Positions 5,936 through 8,226 of a stretch of DNA of 8,226 bases are shown in pieces. A program made the position numbers and the translations under genes. The first letter of the stretch is position 1, and each line of letters begins with the position of its first letter. The stretch comes from an uncultured Clostridia bacterium (GTDB lineage Bacteria; Bacillota; Clostridia; Oscillospirales; Oscillospiraceae): the NCBI GenBank assembly GCA_937915065.1, contig CALDMR010000139.1, forward strand, positions 1 through 8,226, in the 5' to 3' direction. The notes under the pieces were generated by a model. It saw nothing but the letters and a program-made list of their open reading frames with translations. It was not told the origin of the DNA and did not search any database.

Positions 5936-6568
5936 TTACGCTTCCTTGATATGGACGATCCTGCCCTCGACCTGCAGCCGGTCCTGGCAGAAGAGGCTGA
6001 CAGCCTCCGGCAGGATTTTCCATTCGGCTTGTTCCATCACGCGCTTTTGCAGCACTTCGGGAGTGTCACCCTCTTCGATGGCCACGGCTTTTTGGAGGAT
6101 AATGGGGCCGGCGTCTGCTTCGGCGGACACAAAATGCACCGTGGCGCCGGTCAGTTTCACGCCGTATTCCAGGGCTTTTTCGTGGACTTTCAGGCCGTAG
6201 AAGCCGCTGCCGCAGAACGATGGAATCAGGGCGGGGTGAATGTTGATGATGCGGTTTTCATAGCGGTCGATAAAGGCCGGGGAGAGGATATACAGGAAAC
6301 CTGCCAGCACGATCAGGTCGGCATGCAGGTCTTCCAATTTTTGCAGCAGTGCGCCGGTAAAGGCTTCGCGGCTGTCGTATTCCTTGCGGTTGACAACATA
6401 GCCCGCCACGCCGGCCTTGGCGGCCCGCTCCAGGGCGAAAGCGCCGGGGGTGGAGGAAACCACGGCGGTGATCCGGCCGCCGGTGATTTCGCCGCGGCTT
6501 TCCGCGTCCAGCAGGGCCTGAAGGTTGGTGCCACCGCCGGACACCAGCACAACAATCCGTTTGCTCAT
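5936..6568 (-). CDS. purN: Phosphoribosylglycinamide formyltransferase (GAR transformylase)
   Basis: PurN transfers a formyl group from 10-formyl-tetrahydrofolate to GAR, making FGAR. The 210-residue product has the phosphate-binding VLVSGGGTNLQALLD (7-21), the folate-pocket stretch LAGFLYILS (88-96), and the catalytic triad equivalents N109 and H111 (in NIHPALIPSF) and D152 (in EADAGPII). The insertion FCGSGFYGLKVH (118-129) is the longer loop form that I associate with Clostridia, compared with the short FKG.HAH of enterobacteria. ATG 6568 is preferred: AAAGAGG (6580-6586) ends 11 nt upstream. A TTG at 6577 sits too close to that site, and an out-of-frame ATG at 6573 overlaps. The gene lies between purM (about 90 bp, with hairpins) and purO (33 bp). 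Confidence 0.97.
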   Translation of the reverse strand: MSKRIVVLVSGGGTNLQALLDAESRGEITGGRITAVVSSTPGAFALERAAKAGVAGYVVNRKEYDSREAFTGALLQKLEDLHADLIVLAGFLYILSPAFIDRYENRIINIHPALIPSFCGSGFYGLKVHEKALEYGVKLTGATVHFVSAEADAGPIILQKAVAIEEGDTPEVLQKRVMEQAEWKILPEAVSLFCQDRLQVEGRIVHIKEA

Positions 6569-6591
6569 TTCATACAAAACCTCTTTCTTTC

Positions 6592-6645
6592 AGATAAGAG
6601 ATCAAAAGATAAGAGAGTGGGGTATACCGGCATCTCTTATCTTTT
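6592..6645 (-). repeat. Competing inverted repeats between purM and purN
   Basis: A 13-bp perfect stem (6604-6616 with 6633-6645) encloses a 16-nt loop containing GGTATACC. A second copy of the 10-nt left arm, AGATAAGAGA, lies at 6592-6601, so two copies can pair with the same partner (6633-6642). In the minus-strand RNA the partner comes first; it pairs either with the arm ending in UUUU or with the copy closer to the purN ribosome binding site. Confidence 0.6.
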
Positions 6646-6657
6646 ATCTGCTCGCTT

Positions 6658-7701
6658 TTATCTCACTACGACGGACTCCTCGCCGGTTGTGATAACGCCC
6701 AGGCGGTAAGCGGTTTCGCCGCTCTGCTCCAGCAGCTCCAGGGCCTTGTCTGCCTGGCTGGCGGGGACGGCCAGAATCATGCCGATGCCCATGTTAAAGG
6801 TGTTGTACATATCGCGCATGGGGATGCTGCCCACTTCAGCCATGAGGGTGAAGATCTCGGGCAGGGGATAGGAGGCGGTGTCGATCTCGGCGCACAGGCC
6901 CTCTTTCATCATGCGGGGGACATTTTCGTAGAAACCGCCGCCGGTGATGTGGGAAATGCCGTGGATGGCGACGCCCTCGTCCAACAGGTTCAGCACGGGC
7001 TTGACATAGATCTTGGTGGGGGTGATGAGCACTTCGCCCAGGCACTTGCCCAGACGGTCAGTGTAGCGGTTCAGCACATCGGGATCGTTGTCGATGTTGA
7101 AGACCTTGCGCACCAGGGAAAAACCGTTGGAATGGCAGCCGGAAGAAGCCAGGCCGATGAGCACATCGCCCTCTTCCATGCTGTCGCTGTTCAGGATCTT
7201 GCTCTTTTCCACAATGCCGGTGGAATAGCCGGCCAGATCGTATTCATTTTCGGGATAGATGCCGGGCATTTCGGCGGTTTCGCCGCCGATCAAGGCGCAG
7301 CCGGCCTGTTTGCAGCCTTCCACCACGCCTTTGACGATCTCGGCGGTGCGTTCGGGGATGTTCTTGCCCATGGCCATGTAGTCCAGGAAGAACAGCGGCT
7401 TTGCACCGCCGCAGATAATGTCGTTGACGCACATGGCCACGCAGTCCACGCCCACGGTGTCGTGCTTGTCCATCAGGAAGGCCAGCTTCAGCTTGGTGCC
7501 CACGCCGTCGGTGCCGGAGACCAGCACGGGCTCAGTATAGCCGGCGGGCAGCTCGAAGCAGCCGCCAAAGCCGCCCAGGGTGCCGATCACGCCGGGGATA
7601 TAGGTGGATTCCACCATAGGTTTGATCAGATTTGTCGAAGCGTAACCGGCGGTTACATCCACGCCGGCGGCTGCATAGCTGTCGCTCTTGGAAATGCTCA
7701 T
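6658..7701 (-). CDS. purM: Phosphoribosylformylglycinamidine cyclo-ligase (AIR synthetase)
   Basis: PurM uses ATP to close FGAM into aminoimidazole ribotide (AIR). The 347-residue product is full length for the family. Conserved PurM landmarks appear in order: SGTDGVGTKLKLA (starting at residue 62), VNDIICGGAKPLFFLDY, GGETAEMPGIYPENEYDLAGY, GLASSGCHSNGFSLVRKVF, LITPTKIYVK, GISHITGGGFYENVPR and TFNMGIGM. The ATG at 7701 is preceded by GAGAGGAGAG (AGGAG at 7713-7717), 11 nt away. It follows purC after 198 bp that contain no gene, so purF, which often lies between these two in Firmicutes, must be elsewhere. The stop codon is followed within about 20 bp by the hairpin region before purN. Confidence 0.98.
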   Translation of the reverse strand: MSISKSDSYAAAGVDVTAGYASTNLIKPMVESTYIPGVIGTLGGFGGCFELPAGYTEPVLVSGTDGVGTKLKLAFLMDKHDTVGVDCVAMCVNDIICGGAKPLFFLDYMAMGKNIPERTAEIVKGVVEGCKQAGCALIGGETAEMPGIYPENEYDLAGYSTGIVEKSKILNSDSMEEGDVLIGLASSGCHSNGFSLVRKVFNIDNDPDVLNRYTDRLGKCLGEVLITPTKIYVKPVLNLLDEGVAIHGISHITGGGFYENVPRMMKEGLCAEIDTASYPLPEIFTLMAEVGSIPMRDMYNTFNMGIGMILAVPASQADKALELLEQSGETAYRLGVITTGEESVVVR

Positions 7702-7736
7702 TGAAAATCTCTCTCCTCTCGTATCTGGGCAGGGGG

Positions 7737-7761
7737 ATCATATGCCGGAACGGCATATGAT
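7737..7761. repeat. 11-bp perfect inverted repeat in the purM leader
   Basis: ATCATATGCCG and its exact complement flank a 3-nt loop (GAA on the plus strand, TTC on the minus). It lies 36 bp before the purM start codon. There is no U-tract, so termination is unlikely; it may be an RNA stability or processing hairpin or a protein-binding palindrome. Confidence 0.55.
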
Positions 7762-7777
7762 GCTTGATAGGAATCCG

Positions 7778-7803
7778 CCCCGCCGCCATATAAGGCGGCG
7801 GGG
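7778..7803. repeat. 10-bp GC inverted repeat with AT loop in the purC-purM spacer
   Basis: CCCCGCCGCC (7778-7787) and GGCGGCGGGG (7794-7803) flank the loop ATATAA. No U-tract follows on either strand. If the candidate promoter at 7810-7838 is real, its transcript would start at about the first base of this hairpin and carry it as a 5' cap-like stem. Confidence 0.55.
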
Positions 7804-7809
7804 TGCGAG

Positions 7810-7838
7810 ATTACTGCATAGGGAAGCGCGGCTGCCAA
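7810..7838 (-). promoter_or_regulatory. Candidate internal promoter upstream of purM
   Basis: On the minus strand TTGGCA (7838-7833, five of six to the -35 consensus) is followed after 17 bp by AGTAAT (7815-7810, four of six), with TGC directly before it forming an extended -10. It would start a transcript near 7803 that covers purM and the genes after it. Consensus evidence only. Confidence 0.4.
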
Positions 7839-7899
7839 AGACAATCGGGCAAACTGCGCCTGGTGTTCCTAATGCCCCTTATGAACTGCGGTATAGAAT

Positions 7900-8226
7900 T
7901 TATTCAGCGAAGAAAAGTTCGGACAAGGTCATGGGATCGACATACTGACCGTCTTTGTATACGCGCATATTGCCGGAAGCCACTTCATCGATGAGCATGA
8001 CTTTGCCTTCGGGATCATAGCCGAACTCGAACTTGATGTCATACAGCACCAGGCCCTTTTCCTTCAGGTCGTCTGCCACGATCTGGGTGATTTTCTGGGT
8101 CATATCCTTGATGTCGTCATACTGAGCGTCGGTCATAACGCCCAGGGCCACCAAAGCGTCCTTGGTCACCAGGGGATCCCCCTTCTCGTCGTTTTTGAAG
8201 GTGGTTTCCACATAAGCGGGCAGATC
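7900..8226 (-). CDS. purC: SAICAR synthetase PurC, C-terminal part (5' end beyond window)
   Basis: PurC condenses CAIR with aspartate, using ATP, to give SAICAR. Only the last 108 residues are inside the window, and the reading frame is open to the right edge, so the true start is outside; the GTG at 8211 is an internal valine codon. The stretch YDIKFEFGYDPEGKVMLIDEVASGNMRV holds the second PurC signature (D.K.EFG) and the LIDE motif of the active site. KGDPLVTKDALVALG and the helix after it also fit PurC. The chain stops soon after the LIDE motif (about 23 residues after NMRV), without the extra C-terminal helix found in Bacillus PurC, so this is a short-tailed form. It is the most upstream visible gene of the purine cluster. 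Confidence 0.93.
   Translation of the reverse strand, partial: DLPAYVETTFKNDEKGDPLVTKDALVALGVMTDAQYDDIKDMTQKITQIVADDLKEKGLVLYDIKFEFGYDPEGKVMLIDEVASGNMRVYKDGQYVDPMTLSELFFAE

Noticed and set aside
6592..6645. CRISPR-like repeats
   Set aside because: Only two short direct copies and one inverted copy are present, with no regular repeat-spacer pattern.
5138..6709. Plus-strand open frame of about 523 codons across purO and purN
   Set aside because: It is antisense to two well-supported genes, its composition reflects complemented codons, and it runs through the hairpin region between purN and purM.

Overview
The window is GC-rich, gene-dense bacterial chromosome. Gene content, strong AGGAGG-type ribosome binding sites, a SEDS protein typical of Firmicutes and the codon style all point to a Gram-positive anaerobe of the Clostridia, most likely Oscillospiraceae/Ruminococcaceae (the Faecalibacterium-Subdoligranulum-Gemmiger neighbourhood). 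That placement is inferred from protein flavour; the window has no rRNA or other marker.

Left third (1-2485): the 5' part of tsaE (tRNA t6A synthesis) runs leftward out of the window. Divergent to it is a SEDS peptidoglycan glycosyltransferase (RodA/FtsW), which ends at a long perfect hairpin. Next comes a small XRE-type helix-turn-helix protein with a four-helix membrane tail, behind a short promoter region that carries two identical 8-bp repeats exactly 21 bp apart. A bidirectional intrinsic terminator (2487-2524) separates this side from the genes converging on it.

Right two thirds (2533-8226, minus strand): a de novo purine biosynthesis cluster read right to left, in the order purC (3' end only), purM, purN, purO-type IMP cyclohydrolase, stand-alone AICAR transformylase (the C-terminal half of PurH) and purD. 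Between them they cover GAR synthesis (PurD), GAR formylation (PurN), AIR synthesis (PurM), SAICAR synthesis (PurC), AICAR formylation and IMP ring closure. purF, purL, purE and purB are not in the window, and no gene lies between purC and purM, where purF often sits in Firmicutes.

The most notable point is how the last two steps are made. The usual bifunctional PurH is absent. In its place a formyltransferase that looks strikingly like the C-terminal domain of animal ATIC, rather than bacterial PurH, sits 22 bp downstream of a cyclohydrolase of the PurO family first known from archaea. The second notable point is the wider purine intergenic gaps (about 90, 198 and 210 bp). They hold perfect inverted repeats, mostly without U-tracts, including one region where two copies of an arm can compete for the same partner. 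No CRISPR array, tRNA, insertion sequence or phage gene was seen. Apart from the split PurH arrangement and these structured spacers, this looks like ordinary core genome.
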